Positions 9,086-18,726 of a stretch of DNA of 64,000 nucleotides are shown here, one piece after another. Source of the DNA: Nitrosococcus halophilus Nc 4. Its GTDB lineage: Bacteria > Pseudomonadota > Gammaproteobacteria > Nitrosococcales > Nitrosococcaceae. Where the stretch lies: positions 558,001 through 622,000 of the forward strand of contig NC_013960.1 in assembly GCF_000024725.1 (NCBI RefSeq), given 5' to 3'. A model generated the notes under the pieces. The model worked only from the letters and a program-made list of their open reading frames with translations. It was not told where the DNA came from and did no database searches. Numbering within the stretch: position 1 is the stretch's first letter; every line of letters begins with the position of its first letter. The position numbers were made by a program, and so were the translations under genes.

Positions 9086-10495
9086 ATGGCTGTTGATGAT
9101 GTGTTGAAAACCATCAAGGAGGAGGAGATAAAATTTGTTGATTTCCGTTTTACGGATAGCCGAGGGAAAGAACAACATCTTTCCATGCCTGCCTACCGCT
9201 TGGATGAGGAGGCCTTCAGGGAGGGCAAGATGTTTGATGGTTCTTCCATTGCGGGTTGGAAGGCGATTCAAGAATCGGACATGATTCTGATGCCCGATCC
9301 AGAGACGGCAGTGCTCGATCCTTTCATGGAGGAGAAGACCTTGGTGCTCCGCTGCGACATTGTGGAGCCAACGACCCTCCAGGGCTATGAGCGGGATCCG
9401 CGGTCTGTTGCAAAGCGTGCCGAAGCCTATTTGAAGTCCACGGGTATTGCCGATACGGCTTATTTTGGCCCAGAGCCTGAATTTTTCGTGTTGGATGATG
9501 TGCGTTGGGGGACGGATATCTCCGGAGCTTTCTATAAGATTGATGCTGAAGAGTCCCATTGGAATTCTGAGCGGGTCTATGATAGAGGCAACATTGGACA
9601 TCGGCCCACCATCAAGGGGGGGTATTTCCCCGTGCCTCCGGTTGATTCCCTCCAGGATCTTCGTTCCACCATGTGCCTGATCATGGAGCAAATGGGATTG
9701 CCAGTTGAGGTGCATCATCACGAAGTGGCTACGGCAGGGCAGTGCGAGATTGGGACCCAATTCAATACCCTGGTGCGGCGAGCCGATGAACTCCAGATTC
9801 TTAAATATGTGGTGCTCAATGTTGCCCACTCTTTTGGCAAAACCGCTACCTTTATGCCTAAGCCCTTAGTAGGGGATAATGGCAGTGGCATGCATACCCA
9901 TCAGTCCCTTGCCAAAGAGGGGCAAAATATTTTCGCTGGCGATAAGTATGGGGGGCTATCCGAGACTGCCCTGTACTATATTGGGGGTATTATTAAACAT
10001 GCCCGGGCGCTTAATGCTTTTACCAATGCGTCGACTAATTCCTATAAGCGCCTAGTACCGGGTTTCGAAGCGCCGGTATTGTTGGCTTATTCTGCCCGGA
10101 ATCGCTCTGCGTCGATTCGGGTGCCTTATGTGACCAGCCCTAAGGCACGGCGGATAGAGGTCCGGTTTCCCGATTCAACGGCTAACCCCTATTTTGCCTT
10201 TACCGCAATGCTAATGGCCGGGCTTGATGGTATTCAAAATCAGATTCATCCTGGTGATGCCATGGATAAGAATCTTTATGACTTACCCCCCGAGGAGATG
10301 AAAGAGATTCCGACGGTTTGTTTTTCTCTTGAACAGGCCCTGGAGGCCTTGGATCGGGATCGGGATTTTCTCAAGGGAGGAGGGGTATTCACTGATGATG
10401 CCATTGATGCTTATATTGCGCTAAAGATGGACGATGTTACCCGCTTGCGGATGACCACTCATCCCATCGAGTTTGATATGTATTACAGCCTTTAA
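9086..10495 (+). CDS. glnA: Glutamine synthetase, type I
   Basis: 469-aa GlnA that makes glutamine from glutamate, ammonia and ATP; it is the entry point of ammonium assimilation. Hallmarks are FDGSSIAGW near residue 51, the metal-binding [12 protein letters not shown], the ATP-site motif [10 protein letters not shown], and NLYDLPPEE near the C-terminus, whose tyrosine is the adenylylation site in enterobacterial enzymes. Length matches the dodecameric GSI-beta type. An SD (GGAGGGG) precedes the ATG. An NtrC-type box lies upstream and a strong terminator downstream, so it is probably transcribed alone. Confidence 0.98.
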   Translation: MAVDDVLKTIKEEEIKFVDFRFTDSRGKEQHLSMPAYRLDEEAFREGKMFDGSSIAGWKAIQESDMILMPDPETAVLDPFMEEKTLVLRCDIVEPTTLQGYERDPRSVAKRAEAYLKSTGIADTAYFGPEPEFFVLDDVRWGTDISGAFYKIDAEESHWNSERVYDRGNIGHRPTIKGGYFPVPPVDSLQDLRSTMCLIMEQMGLPVEVHHHEVATAGQCEIGTQFNTLVRRADELQILKYVVLNVAHSFGKTATFMPKPLVGDNGSGMHTHQSLAKEGQNIFAGDKYGGLSETALYYIGGIIKHARALNAFTNASTNSYKRLVPGFEAPVLLAYSARNRSASIRVPYVTSPKARRIEVRFPDSTANPYFAFTAMLMAGLDGIQNQIHPGDAMDKNLYDLPPEEMKEIPTVCFSLEQALEALDRDRDFLKGGGVFTDDAIDAYIALKMDDVTRLRMTTHPIEFDMYYSL

Positions 10496-10524
10496 TATGA
10501 GTCTGCTGACTATTTGGAGATTGG

Positions 10525-10555
10525 AAACGCCCCCGCAAAGGGGGCGTTTTTTTTT
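10525..10555 (+). terminator. Rho-independent terminator of glnA
   Basis: Perfect 10-bp stem AAACGCCCCC/GGGGGCGTTT with a five-base loop (GCAAA), followed by an uninterrupted T run, 30 bases after the glnA stop. Confidence 0.93.
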
Positions 10556-10687
10556 AGCACTATTGGCTTTCTTTTCAAGCTTGCAGCAGTGGGGCTAGCC
10601 CAGGCAAAAATAAACCATTCTTTTAAACTAAACTAGATTGTTGCCGAATATATTGGCAGGCTTCTATTTTTTGGCTTGCTATTGAAT

Positions 10688-11308
10688 ATGCGAACACTTC
10701 TTTTATTGTTTGGTTTAATGCCGGCGCTTGTAGCGGCTGGCATCTACAAGTATGTCACTCCGGATGGGCGGGTTGAGTACTCCGATCAACCGCGGGAAGG
10801 AGCCGCAGAAGTGGAAGTAACGCCACTGCAAACATATACGCCACCACCGCTACCTAAAATGAAAACGATCGGTCAAACTAAAACTCAAGCGCAAGCAACC
10901 ACTGCCTACCAGGTTAGCATCATCACTCCCCAAGACGATGCTACCGTGCGGGAAAATACCGGTAGGGTTGAAGTGGCTCTTCAGGTCACTCCCTCCCTTG
11001 AAGCCGATTCTAACTATTCACTCCAGCTTTTATTCGACGGTCAGCCAGTAGGTAAGACAGGCAGCAGCCTCAAATATACCCTGACCAATGTGGATCGGGG
11101 AACCCATACACTACAGGCAAAATTACTTGGTCCATCAGGGACTTCAGTGGCTCATTCCAAGGCCATCACCTTTCATATGCGACGCATATCCATACTATTT
11201 CGTGGTGACGACAATGGCCAGCCAGGGGGTGTACAAAGAGCACCTCGGGCGCCACAAATGCCCAAAATGCCTGGTCCCCCCAATCCTGGCGGCGCGCCCA
11301 CTCCTTAG
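10688..11308 (+). CDS. DUF4124-domain periplasmic protein
   Basis: 206-aa exported protein of unknown function. A signal peptide (MRTLLLLFGLMPALVAA) is followed by the DUF4124 signature GIYKYVTPDGRVEYSDQP. A beta-rich middle region (about residues 75-165) resembles an immunoglobulin-like fold, and the tail is rich in proline, glycine and methionine. The ATG at 10688 gives a clean signal peptide; an upstream in-frame TTG at 10676 would add four residues. DUF4124 proteins are common in gammaproteobacteria, often beside glnA, but no biochemical role is established. Confidence 0.8.
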   Translation: MRTLLLLFGLMPALVAAGIYKYVTPDGRVEYSDQPREGAAEVEVTPLQTYTPPPLPKMKTIGQTKTQAQATTAYQVSIITPQDDATVRENTGRVEVALQVTPSLEADSNYSLQLLFDGQPVGKTGSSLKYTLTNVDRGTHTLQAKLLGPSGTSVAHSKAITFHMRRISILFRGDDNGQPGGVQRAPRAPQMPKMPGPPNPGGAPTP

Positions 11309-11351
11309 ATTGTAGCTTAGCCTGCCTTTCTTCTGTTTGAGATACCCGACC

Positions 11352-11546
11352 TTAAGATTTTGATCGGTTTGCAGCAAGCGCTAGAATTTCTTGGTCGTTT
11401 ATCTGTTGAGCATAAGGCTGCATGGGAGAAAGGGAACCGCGATAATTTTGAGCAGGCCTATAATCATCGGGTTTGGTGAGCCAGCCGATGAGATTAATCA
11501 AGGCGACGATAACTGCGATAGTAATAAGAATTTTAGGTACACTCAT
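11352..11546 (-). CDS. Small single-pass membrane protein, hypothetical
   Basis: 64-aa reading frame with one clear N-terminal transmembrane helix (ILITIAVIVALINLIGWL) followed by a polar tail. It lies between the DUF4124 gene and mutM, about 210 bases downstream of mutM on the same strand. The hydrophobic profile and the absence of a competing frame support a real gene, but I recognise no family and the Shine-Dalgarno signal is weak. Confidence 0.45.
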   Translation of the reverse strand: MSVPKILITIAVIVALINLIGWLTKPDDYRPAQNYRGSLSPMQPYAQQINDQEILALAANRSKS

Positions 11547-11755
11547 AAGCTTTTACTTCCAAGGTGCAATTCCAGTCCGTCTTTCAAATGTTTTGAGTTG
11601 ATGTTTCGTGAGTATATTTTTACTCACAATATAAGGCCAACGATATATATAGATTTTATCTGCTTAGGAGGAAAATCTTACCATAACTGGCGGTATAATC
11701 TACCTTTATGCCTGAGCGACCCATGAAAAATATGTGAATATCGTGATGGCTCGAA

Positions 11756-12571
11756 TCAATGCTGGCATTGGGTGCAGTAGTAACTGGCCCGTTGACCAAT
11801 ATGATCAAGGTGGATGGGATTCCCACAAGTAGGACAAGGATGGGCCGTACGGCCATAGATTTGGAGTTGGTGGCTAAAATAGCCGGGTTTGCCATCGCTG
11901 GCTACAAAATCCCGCAGCGTTGTTCCGCCTGCCTGGATGGCCTGATATAACACCGTTTTGATAGCTTCGGCTAGTCGTTGGTAGCGGGCCAAACTGATAC
12001 GGCCCGCTGCCCGTCGGGGATGGATCCCCGCTTGGAACAGTGCCTCGCTAGCATAGATATTGCCAATGCCGACCACTACCCGAGGGTTCATGATAAAAAC
12101 TTTGACTGGGGCTTGCCGATGACGAGATCGTTTAAAAAGATAGGGGCCATCAAACAACGGATCCAGGGGTTCCGGCCCTAGGGTTTTCAAGAGGGGGTGG
12201 CGCCAGGGATTCTCCTGGGTCCAAAGGACTGATCCAAATCGGCGGGGATCATTGAAGCGTAAGCAGCGGCCATTGCTCAATACGATATCGAGATGGTCAT
12301 GTTTCTTGGGTGGTAAATTGCTTGGTACCAGGCGGAGACTGCCCGACATGCCAAGGTGGAGGAGCACGGTGCCTCGTGGACAGTTCAGAAGGAGGTATTT
12401 ACCGCGGCGTTGCACGGTTAAGAAAGATTGGCCCGTAAGATTTTCGGATAAGGATAGGGGTACGGGCCACCGCAAGCGCGGTTCACGGACAATGACTGTG
12501 CGTACTTGGCAGCCTACCAGGTGGGGCTCAATGCCGCAACGAACGGTCTCGACCTCCGGCAATTCGGGCAC
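11756..12571 (-). CDS. mutM: Formamidopyrimidine-DNA glycosylase
   Basis: 271-aa base-excision repair enzyme (Fpg) that removes 8-oxoguanine and cleaves the abasic site. It begins MPELPEVETV, where the exposed Pro2 is the catalytic nucleophile and Glu3 assists. The helix-two-turn-helix region contains NPRVVVGIGNIYASEALF, and the C-terminus carries a four-cysteine zinc finger (CPTCGNP to YYCTQCQ). Length is normal. It lies 29 bases downstream of the DUF4340 gene on the same strand and may be the last gene of the ABC operon. Confidence 0.97.
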   Translation of the reverse strand: MPELPEVETVRCGIEPHLVGCQVRTVIVREPRLRWPVPLSLSENLTGQSFLTVQRRGKYLLLNCPRGTVLLHLGMSGSLRLVPSNLPPKKHDHLDIVLSNGRCLRFNDPRRFGSVLWTQENPWRHPLLKTLGPEPLDPLFDGPYLFKRSRHRQAPVKVFIMNPRVVVGIGNIYASEALFQAGIHPRRAAGRISLARYQRLAEAIKTVLYQAIQAGGTTLRDFVASDGKPGYFSHQLQIYGRTAHPCPTCGNPIHLDHIGQRASYYCTQCQH

Positions 12572-12600
12572 GTGGTTCGCCTGCTGATAGTTTTTCTAAG

Positions 12601-13485
12601 CTACTTCCGGGGCAATTGGAATAGGGTATTCCAGGCGGGGGGAGATAGATGATATTGCACTCCGAGATCTGAGCGCACCAGGATGAGGCGTGGCAGGGAC
12701 GCCTGGAGATCAAAGTAGACCGGGGGAACCCCTTCTCGCCGTATTTCTATAGTTGCCAGGGTTGCCCTGTCTCCTTTTAGTTTAACTTGTTGGGCGGTAT
12801 GCTGTTGCCATGCCTCCACCAATTTAGCAATTGCTTCGCTAGCTACCTCGCCACTGCTGCCCTCGGCAATCCAGCCGTCCTGATTTCGGCGCAAGGTGAT
12901 GGTGCCTTTAGGGCTGACTTTTGGGTTGCCCCCGTAGTCTGTGACCTGGGGGAGGCGAATTTGGGTGATAGGGTGATTGCCAGGGAGCAGTGCTGGATCG
13001 ACAAAACGGGCAGTGCTTGAAGCGACAGTTTGAAAGGCGTCGTCACTGATGAGGTGAATGGTGTCTTCTCGCAAAGCATAACGGCGCTGGTTGAGGGGCT
13101 CAATAGTACCAAAGGCGATAGCTACGCCATCCAGGGACAAGTGGGCTTCCGGGGGTTCTAGACCTAGGTTGGCCAGCGCTACGTCTTCAATCGGATAGCG
13201 GCTGAGGCTGGGGGTTTGAGCAATACCTAATAGGGTTTCAACCATGGCTTTGTTAGCAGGTGCTTGGATGGGGGCGGTAATGAACCAGTTTCCTTCCTTG
13301 CGCTCCAGTTGAATCTCTTCGCGGAACTTGTGGGCTATACGAATAGCCTGAATATGCTCGGGGTCCAATGGGGTCAATGGAGGGGAAGGTGGTTCAGGGG
13401 CGATGCCTGGCTTATAAAAGACGACCCACCCTAGGAGGATGGCAATGGCCACGAGGGCAAGATTAAGCAAGGTGCGTGTATTCAT
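12601..13485 (-). CDS. DUF4340-domain membrane-anchored protein
   Basis: 294-aa protein with one N-terminal membrane helix (LLNLALVAIAILLGWVVFY) and a periplasmic body of the DUF4340 type. Such proteins are regularly encoded after GldG-like genes in ABC exporter clusters of unknown substrate, as here. Only 12 bases separate it from the GldG-like gene upstream, so it is very probably in one operon with the ATPase, the permease and GldG. Confidence 0.8.
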   Translation of the reverse strand: MNTRTLLNLALVAIAILLGWVVFYKPGIAPEPPSPPLTPLDPEHIQAIRIAHKFREEIQLERKEGNWFITAPIQAPANKAMVETLLGIAQTPSLSRYPIEDVALANLGLEPPEAHLSLDGVAIAFGTIEPLNQRRYALREDTIHLISDDAFQTVASSTARFVDPALLPGNHPITQIRLPQVTDYGGNPKVSPKGTITLRRNQDGWIAEGSSGEVASEAIAKLVEAWQQHTAQQVKLKGDRATLATIEIRREGVPPVYFDLQASLPRLILVRSDLGVQYHLSPPAWNTLFQLPRK

Positions 13486-13497
13486 AGGAGTTGCGCT

Positions 13498-14910
13498 TTA
13501 GCGTTGACGGCGTCGCCACCAGATAAGCAACCCTGTTCCTAGCAAGATTACGGGCAATACCAAGAGAAATCCCAGGCCTATTATCCATGAGGCCATGGAA
13601 GAGAGTTGGAGAGAGGTGTCTGGGCGCGTTCGCGCTGGAATGGTGATAAAGCGATCCTCATGGGCGAGCCAGTTAATAAGGCTTAGGCCCAGGTCCAGGT
13701 TGGCGCCAGTACCCAGGTAGGCATTGGAGAGAAAATCTCCATCGCTGATAATGGCTATTCGCTGAGTCGTGCTTCCAGATTTGTTTTGCTCTTCCCTGGC
13801 CTCTTCCTGTTGAGAGGAGGGATGTTCTCGGCTTAAGGCAAAACCGATGGTAAAGGGACCGACGGCATCTTCCCCTTGATTAAATTCAATGTCTCCATCC
13901 AGCCTGGAAGTTTCGAGCCAGGTTCGGGATAAGGTAGAGAGTATGGGTTGTGGTTGCCATTTGCTCTTTTTTGTGGCTTCCAGTGCGGCAGCTTGGGGGA
14001 ATAACGTGGCTGAAGTAAGGCGTTCACTGACGGGGTGATCCCCATATTCTGGGACTAAGGCAAAAGCGGTGTTGCCGCGGCCCATTAGCAATTGGGCGCT
14101 GGGATCGATGATCGTCCCAGCTAGGATCTTGATACCCAGTTCTTCTACCAAGGGGTCTAGACCATGGAGGGGGCCTGGTTCGGTGAGCCAAAGCAAATGG
14201 CCGCCATGGTTAACATAGCGTTGGATCAAGGTTACCTCGCCAGGCAGGAGATCAACCTGAGGGCTGGCTATGACCAGGACTTGGGTATCCTCTGGGAGCT
14301 GAGGCTGTGTTGATAAATTTAGTGACTGGATCTGGAAGCCCTTGGTTTGTAGGTGATGGCTAAAATTTCCGAGATCAAAATTGGCACGCCCCTGAGGGCC
14401 ACGTTCGCCATGGCCCTCCAGGAAAACAATCAATGTTCCCGCACTACGGGCAACCCGGTTTAGGGCATTGGTTAAGCCTTCCTCGGACAAATCCTGCAGC
14501 TTTTCCTGCCGGCCATCTTTTTTAATTACTATTTCCGTATCAGAGGCAACCCCGAGTTTTCGGACTTGATCAGGGGCTGTTTCCGGATTGATGTACTCTA
14601 ATTCCAGATCCGGTTTGTAACGCTGGTAGCGTTCAATGAGTTGGCTAATTTGCTGCTTGGCACTGGGCCCCTGGGCAAAACTAATGATGGTGACTGGACC
14701 CTCAAGTTGTTTCAGAAGCGCTTGGCTTGCTTCAGAGAGGGTATTGCGCCCGCTAGCGGTCCAGTCAGCCTGATAATTATAGCGTATGCTAAGGGCTGCG
14801 ATTAGGCCAACGATAGCGAGGAATAGGACGGTAAAAAAAAGATTTTGCAGTCTGATTTGCCAGTGGGTTTTTCGAGTGACGCGCATACGCTGTCCCGGTT
14901 TGCTCCTCAA
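13498..14910 (-). CDS. GldG-like auxiliary component of ABC transporter
   Basis: 470-aa protein of the GldG/ABC_transp_aux family. One membrane helix lies near residues 22-45 (LFFTVLFLAIVGLIAALSI) and a second near the C-terminus (IIGLGFLLVLPVILLGTGLLIWW). The large periplasmic region between them contains FLEGHGERGP and the Rossmann-like QVLVIASPQVDLLPGEV. In Bacteroidetes GldG works with GldA and GldF in gliding; in gammaproteobacteria the substrate is unknown. It lies between the permease and the DUF4340 gene on the same strand. Confidence 0.85.
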   Translation of the reverse strand: MRSKPGQRMRVTRKTHWQIRLQNLFFTVLFLAIVGLIAALSIRYNYQADWTASGRNTLSEASQALLKQLEGPVTIISFAQGPSAKQQISQLIERYQRYKPDLELEYINPETAPDQVRKLGVASDTEIVIKKDGRQEKLQDLSEEGLTNALNRVARSAGTLIVFLEGHGERGPQGRANFDLGNFSHHLQTKGFQIQSLNLSTQPQLPEDTQVLVIASPQVDLLPGEVTLIQRYVNHGGHLLWLTEPGPLHGLDPLVEELGIKILAGTIIDPSAQLLMGRGNTAFALVPEYGDHPVSERLTSATLFPQAAALEATKKSKWQPQPILSTLSRTWLETSRLDGDIEFNQGEDAVGPFTIGFALSREHPSSQQEEAREEQNKSGSTTQRIAIISDGDFLSNAYLGTGANLDLGLSLINWLAHEDRFITIPARTRPDTSLQLSSMASWIIGLGFLLVLPVILLGTGLLIWWRRRQR

Positions 14911-14931
14911 TACCTATGCAATCGAAAAAAA

Positions 14932-15693
14932 TCAATGGGGTAGCCGATCAGCATCAAGCCGACGGATACTAAGCGTGAGAAAGGTGATAATAATCAATAG
15001 GTAGTAGATAATATCGCTGCTGTTAAATTGACCTTTCAGCAAAGCTTGGTAGTGCTGCAGTAGGGAGAGATAATTGAGTACTTCGCTCCCTTTAGCTAAA
15101 AGGCCGCTACTGCCTGCCCAATCGATAATCCAGAGCAACAGTAATACTCCAAAGGAGCCAACGGCTGCTAGCGTGGCCTGCTGGGTTAAGCAGGAAAGAA
15201 ATAACCCGATGGCAGTGAAACTAGCAAGAAGTAGTCCTAATCCAAGCAGTCCTGCCGCCAAAAGTCCCAAATCTAGGGTACCCCCTATGAGCAAGGACAG
15301 CGGCATTAAAGTAAGCAAGAGAGTCATGATGGCAAAGAAAGCCAATGTTCCCAAATACTTACCCAGCACGATTTCGGTCATGGAGAGGGGGGCTGAGAAT
15401 AATAAAGCCAGGGTATGGCTCCGTCTTTCGTCGGCCACCAGACGCATGGTCATCAGGGGGACTATCAAGAGCATGACCACGGCGGCATTCTGAAACAGGG
15501 GCATGGCCACTACCTCAGTGACGCCAGGCATCTCGGGAAGGCCCATTAGGCGGGACTGGACCTGCAGAAAGTAGGCCACCTGGGATAAGAACATATAGCC
15601 AAGCAGGATCTGGCTGACGGCTAGAGTGGCCCAGGCCAAGGGTGAGAGAAATAAACGGCGTAATTCGTGCAATGCCAAGGTAAAGACCATCAT
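14932..15693 (-). CDS. ABC transporter permease, GldF-like
   Basis: ABC-2-type permease of about 253 aa with six hydrophobic segments, including LLSPLAW-like entry motifs and ERRSHTLALLFSAPLSMTEIVLGKYLG, which is typical of the family. The frame stays open further upstream, but the start is placed at the ATG at 15693: its ATGATG overlaps the TGA of the ATPase gene and AGGAGG lies 7 bases before it. Translational coupling with the ATPase is therefore likely. Confidence 0.88.
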   Translation of the reverse strand: MMVFTLALHELRRLFLSPLAWATLAVSQILLGYMFLSQVAYFLQVQSRLMGLPEMPGVTEVVAMPLFQNAAVVMLLIVPLMTMRLVADERRSHTLALLFSAPLSMTEIVLGKYLGTLAFFAIMTLLLTLMPLSLLIGGTLDLGLLAAGLLGLGLLLASFTAIGLFLSCLTQQATLAAVGSFGVLLLLWIIDWAGSSGLLAKGSEVLNYLSLLQHYQALLKGQFNSSDIIYYLLIIITFLTLSIRRLDADRLPH

Positions 15694-16637
15694 GCGGCAG
15701 CCTCCTGTTGGTCTTCGGTCTGGGTAATGGACACGAAGATTTCTTCTAGGGTCCGCCGTTCCGGGGTAAGTTCCCGCAAACGCCAATTTTCATTGACGGC
15801 GCGGCGAACCAACTCATCCACCGGATCCTGTTCAGGTCGATAGCGAAGCCGGATCCGCCCATCTCCCTGGCTTGCTACGTTTTCTACACCCCTAAGCGAC
15901 ATGAGAACCTCTGTTGCGGGGGGATTATCAAACCTGACTAAGACGCTGGTGGATTCCATACGCTGACTGAGCCCCGCAATGGTGTCAGTCAGGACTAACT
16001 CTCCCTGATTGATGATCTGTACCCGGTCGCAGATGGTTTGAACTTCTGGCAGGATGTGGGTGGAAAGGATAACGCTATGCTCCTGGGCTAGCTCCCGAAT
16101 AAGTTCGCGGATCTCCCGGATTTGGATGGGGTCTAAGCCCACGGTCGGTTCATCTAGGATAATCACGGAAGGGGAGTGGATAATTGCCTGGGCAATGCCT
16201 ACCCGCTGTTGGTAGCCTTTAGAAAGGTTACCGATCAGCCGCTTAGTCACTTCTTTTAAGCCGCAGCGCTCCACCGCCGAAGCGATGGCTTTGGTTTGCT
16301 GGTTTCGTGGTATGTAGTTGAGGCGAGCGCAGAAGGCAAGGTACTCTTTTACCGTAAGTTCCCGATAAAGCGGAGGGGCTTCAGGGAGGTAGCCTAGACC
16401 TCGCTTAGCTTGCTTGGGTCTATCCAACAAGTCCAAGCCATTGATCCATACCTGTCCGGAACTGGGTGCTAAGTTGCCCGTCAACATTTGCATGGTGGTT
16501 GATTTCCCTGCGCCGTTAGGCCCCAGGAAACCAAGGACTTCACCTCGCCGAACGTCGAAACTCACGCCCTTAACAGCGCAGTTCTCGCCGTAATACCGAT
16601 AAAGTTGCTCTGCGCGTATTAGTACATCCTGTTTCAT
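15690..16637 (-). CDS. ABC transporter ATP-binding protein, GldA-like
   Basis: 315-aa ATPase. Walker A is GPNGAGKST near residue 39, the signature is LSKGYQQRVG near 138, and Walker B is VIILDEPTVGLDP near 158, followed by the H-loop STHI. A C-terminal regulatory extension of about 80 residues is typical of GldA/CcmA-type ABC-2 exporters. It is the first gene of the ATPase-permease-GldG-DUF4340 operon. The exported substrate cannot be read from the sequence. Confidence 0.92.
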   Translation of the reverse strand: MKQDVLIRAEQLYRYYGENCAVKGVSFDVRRGEVLGFLGPNGAGKSTTMQMLTGNLAPSSGQVWINGLDLLDRPKQAKRGLGYLPEAPPLYRELTVKEYLAFCARLNYIPRNQQTKAIASAVERCGLKEVTKRLIGNLSKGYQQRVGIAQAIIHSPSVIILDEPTVGLDPIQIREIRELIRELAQEHSVILSTHILPEVQTICDRVQIINQGELVLTDTIAGLSQRMESTSVLVRFDNPPATEVLMSLRGVENVASQGDGRIRLRYRPEQDPVDELVRRAVNENWRLRELTPERRTLEEIFVSITQTEDQQEAAA

Positions 16638-16703
16638 GGACCACTATTATATTCGTTGTGTGCTATTTTGCCACTACCTTTTTGCCCCCTATTGGCGCGT
16701 CAT

Positions 16704-17153
16704 TTAGTCTGAACCTGCAGGGTGGATGGGCGCAAGTTCGCCAATAGAGCGGTAGCGGGTGTAATCGGCTAAGATTTGACGGTGGTCGAAAGCTAAATTC
16801 TTAGGCAGTTTGTCCAGCGAAAATAAGGCTGCTTCGGCCGCATCATCGGCCGCTTTAGGCATTCCAGAAGCACTGGCGGTGTAAACGGCGCTGACCGTAT
16901 GACCACGAGGATCTCGCGTCGGGTTAGAGTAACAGCCTAGGAGTGTCTCAAGCCTAACACTAAGCCCCGTTTCTTCCCGTGCTTCCCGGGTTGCTGCCTG
17001 CTCCAACATTTCCCCGACATTGACAAAGCCACCAGGTAAGGCCCATCCGAGGGGAGGGTGGCGCCGTTTGATGAGGACAATAGGCTGATTAGGCTGATCT
17101 TTTAGAGTAATGATGATGTCGACTGCCAAGAGTGGGGTGGTGGGTTTGGGCAT
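16704..17153 (-). CDS. NUDIX hydrolase
   Basis: 149-aa NUDIX pyrophosphohydrolase. The NUDIX box is intact: GGFVNVGE is followed by REAREETGL. The protein is close in style to ADP-ribose pyrophosphatases (TPLLAVDIIITLKD, IVLIKRRHPPLGWALPGG). It probably hydrolyses a nucleoside diphosphate derivative; the exact substrate is inferred only from family resemblance. It is upstream of the ABC operon on the same strand but separated by 66 bases. Confidence 0.88.
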   Translation of the reverse strand: MPKPTTPLLAVDIIITLKDQPNQPIVLIKRRHPPLGWALPGGFVNVGEMLEQAATREAREETGLSVRLETLLGCYSNPTRDPRGHTVSAVYTASASGMPKAADDAAEAALFSLDKLPKNLAFDHRQILADYTRYRSIGELAPIHPAGSD

Positions 17154-17302
17154 GGTTATGTCCTGAATGAGGGGGTGTTAGGGATAAGGTGCAAGGATAT
17201 TGCGTCTTTTGTAGACGCTGATTGCCACATCGGCTAGTATTCGGCTTCCGTTGGGAGAATAAATATCGATATAAAAATTATAAAGTCGGAGAATTAAATT
17301 TC

Positions 17303-18472
17303 ATGTTTTTGGGTCTTTTAGATTTATCTTTTTGGGGCTATCTTGCCGCCATTCTGCTGCTTACCCATATCACTATTATCAGTGTTACCGTTTATCTTCA
17401 TCGCCATCAAGCCCATCGGGCATTGGATCTGCATCCGGCGCTCAGCCATTTCTTCCGTTTTTGGCTGTGGTTGACCACGGGGATAATCACCAAGGAGTGG
17501 GCTGCGGTGCACCGTAAACACCACGCTAAGTGTGAGACCGAGGAAGATCCTCATAGCCCGCAAATGGTGGGTATTCATCCGGTTTTATGGCGAGGCGCCA
17601 CCCTGTACCGGGTGGCGGCGAGAAATCCGGAAGTAACGGAAAAATACGGCCATGGAACCCCCGATGATTGGATAGAACGCAACCTTTATACCAAGCACAG
17701 CTATTTAGGGATTGGTTTGATGTTGTTGATTGACTTGGGGCTGTTTGGAGTGCCTGGGTTGTTGGTATGGGCTATTCAGATGCATTGGATTCCCTTCTTT
17801 GCGGCGGGAGTGATTAACGGGCTGGGCCATTACTGGGGCTATCGTAATTATGAAGTGGCCGATGCCTCCACCAATCTTTTCCCCTGGGGCATTCTCATCG
17901 GGGGTGAGGAGCTGCATAACAACCATCATGCTTACGGCAGTTCGGCCAAGCTCTCCTCCAAGTGGTATGAGTTTGATATTGGATGGATGTACATTCGGCT
18001 ATTTCAGGCGTTGAAATTGGCCCGGGTGAAAAAGGTCGCCCCCAAGCTACTTATCAGGCCCGAGAAGCAGTGGGTGGATTTGGACACGGCCCGGGCGGTG
18101 GTGGCGCACCGCTTCCATCTGATGACCTCCTATGGCCGGAAGGTGATGCTGCCGGTGCTGAAAGAGGAAGCCGCCCACTTCTCAGGCAACGAGCTGTATC
18201 GGCGGGCCCGGAATTGGCTGGTACGCCATGAGGCTTTAGTGGATGCCAAAGCCCGGCAGGAGTTGAAAGCCCTTTTGGAAGAAAGCCATCGCTTGGAGAC
18301 GGTGTACCGTTTCCGCCAGCAGTTGCAGGAAATCTGGTCTCAGGCTTGGTCTAGCCAGGAGGCGTTATTACAAGCCTTGCAGGATTGGTGTAAGCGGGCC
18401 GAGGAGTCCGGCATTAAGGCCTTGCAGGATTTCGCCCTGTCTTTGCGGGGATATTCCCTCCAGCAGGCTTAG
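17303..18472 (+). CDS. Acyl-lipid/acyl-CoA delta-9-type fatty acid desaturase
   Basis: Membrane di-iron desaturase of about 389 aa. All three histidine boxes are present: HRHQAH, HRKHH and HNNHH, separated by hydrophobic pairs of helices. It should introduce a double bond into saturated acyl chains and thus tune membrane fluidity. The ATG at 17303 is chosen (GGAG about 10 bases upstream); the frame is open from 17222 but upstream residues are not family-like. After the third box the protein has an unusual soluble C-terminal extension of about 130 residues rich in charged helices, of unknown role. A strong bidirectional terminator follows. Confidence 0.9.
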   Translation: MFLGLLDLSFWGYLAAILLLTHITIISVTVYLHRHQAHRALDLHPALSHFFRFWLWLTTGIITKEWAAVHRKHHAKCETEEDPHSPQMVGIHPVLWRGATLYRVAARNPEVTEKYGHGTPDDWIERNLYTKHSYLGIGLMLLIDLGLFGVPGLLVWAIQMHWIPFFAAGVINGLGHYWGYRNYEVADASTNLFPWGILIGGEELHNNHHAYGSSAKLSSKWYEFDIGWMYIRLFQALKLARVKKVAPKLLIRPEKQWVDLDTARAVVAHRFHLMTSYGRKVMLPVLKEEAAHFSGNELYRRARNWLVRHEALVDAKARQELKALLEESHRLETVYRFRQQLQEIWSQAWSSQEALLQALQDWCKRAEESGIKALQDFALSLRGYSLQQA

Positions 18473-18499
18473 ACCCTTAGTTGTTTAAGAAAACTAGAA

Positions 18500-18537
18500 C
18501 CACTAAAAAACCCGCCGTTTGGCGGGTTTTTTAGTGG
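18500..18537. terminator. Bidirectional terminator between desaturase and rpmG
   Basis: Long perfect stem CCACTAAAAAACCCGCC / GGCGGGTTTTTTAGTGG with a four-base loop (GTTT). A/T runs flank the GC core on both sides, so it can end transcription of both convergent genes. Confidence 0.92.
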
Positions 18538-18558
18538 GGGGAACCCAGCACAATGAAG

Positions 18559-18714
18559 CTATTTAATCTTAGCTTCCTTGTAAATGACATGCTTACGCAC
18601 CACAGGATCGTATTTTTTCTTTTCTAGTTTTTCCGGGGTAGTGCGTTTGTTTTTGGTTGTGGTGTAAAAATGGCCTGTGCCCGCACTCGATACCAGCTTG
18701 ATTTTATCACGCAT
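18559..18714 (-). CDS. rpmG: 50S ribosomal protein L33
   Basis: 51-aa protein that translates as [20 protein letters not shown] followed by a lysine-rich stretch ending KEAKIK, a full L33. It lacks the zinc-binding cysteines, i.e. the C-minus form usual in gammaproteobacteria. It lies 12 bases downstream of rpmB on the same strand, the standard rpmB-rpmG pair, with an SD (AAGGAG-like) before the ATG. Confidence 0.95.
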   Translation of the reverse strand: MRDKIKLVSSAGTGHFYTTTKNKRTTPEKLEKKKYDPVVRKHVIYKEAKIK

Positions 18715-18726
18715 AATGTTTTCTCC

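Noticed and set aside
9056-9829. 257-codon minus-strand frame opposite glnA
   Set aside because: Antisense shadow of a highly conserved gene with strong codon bias.
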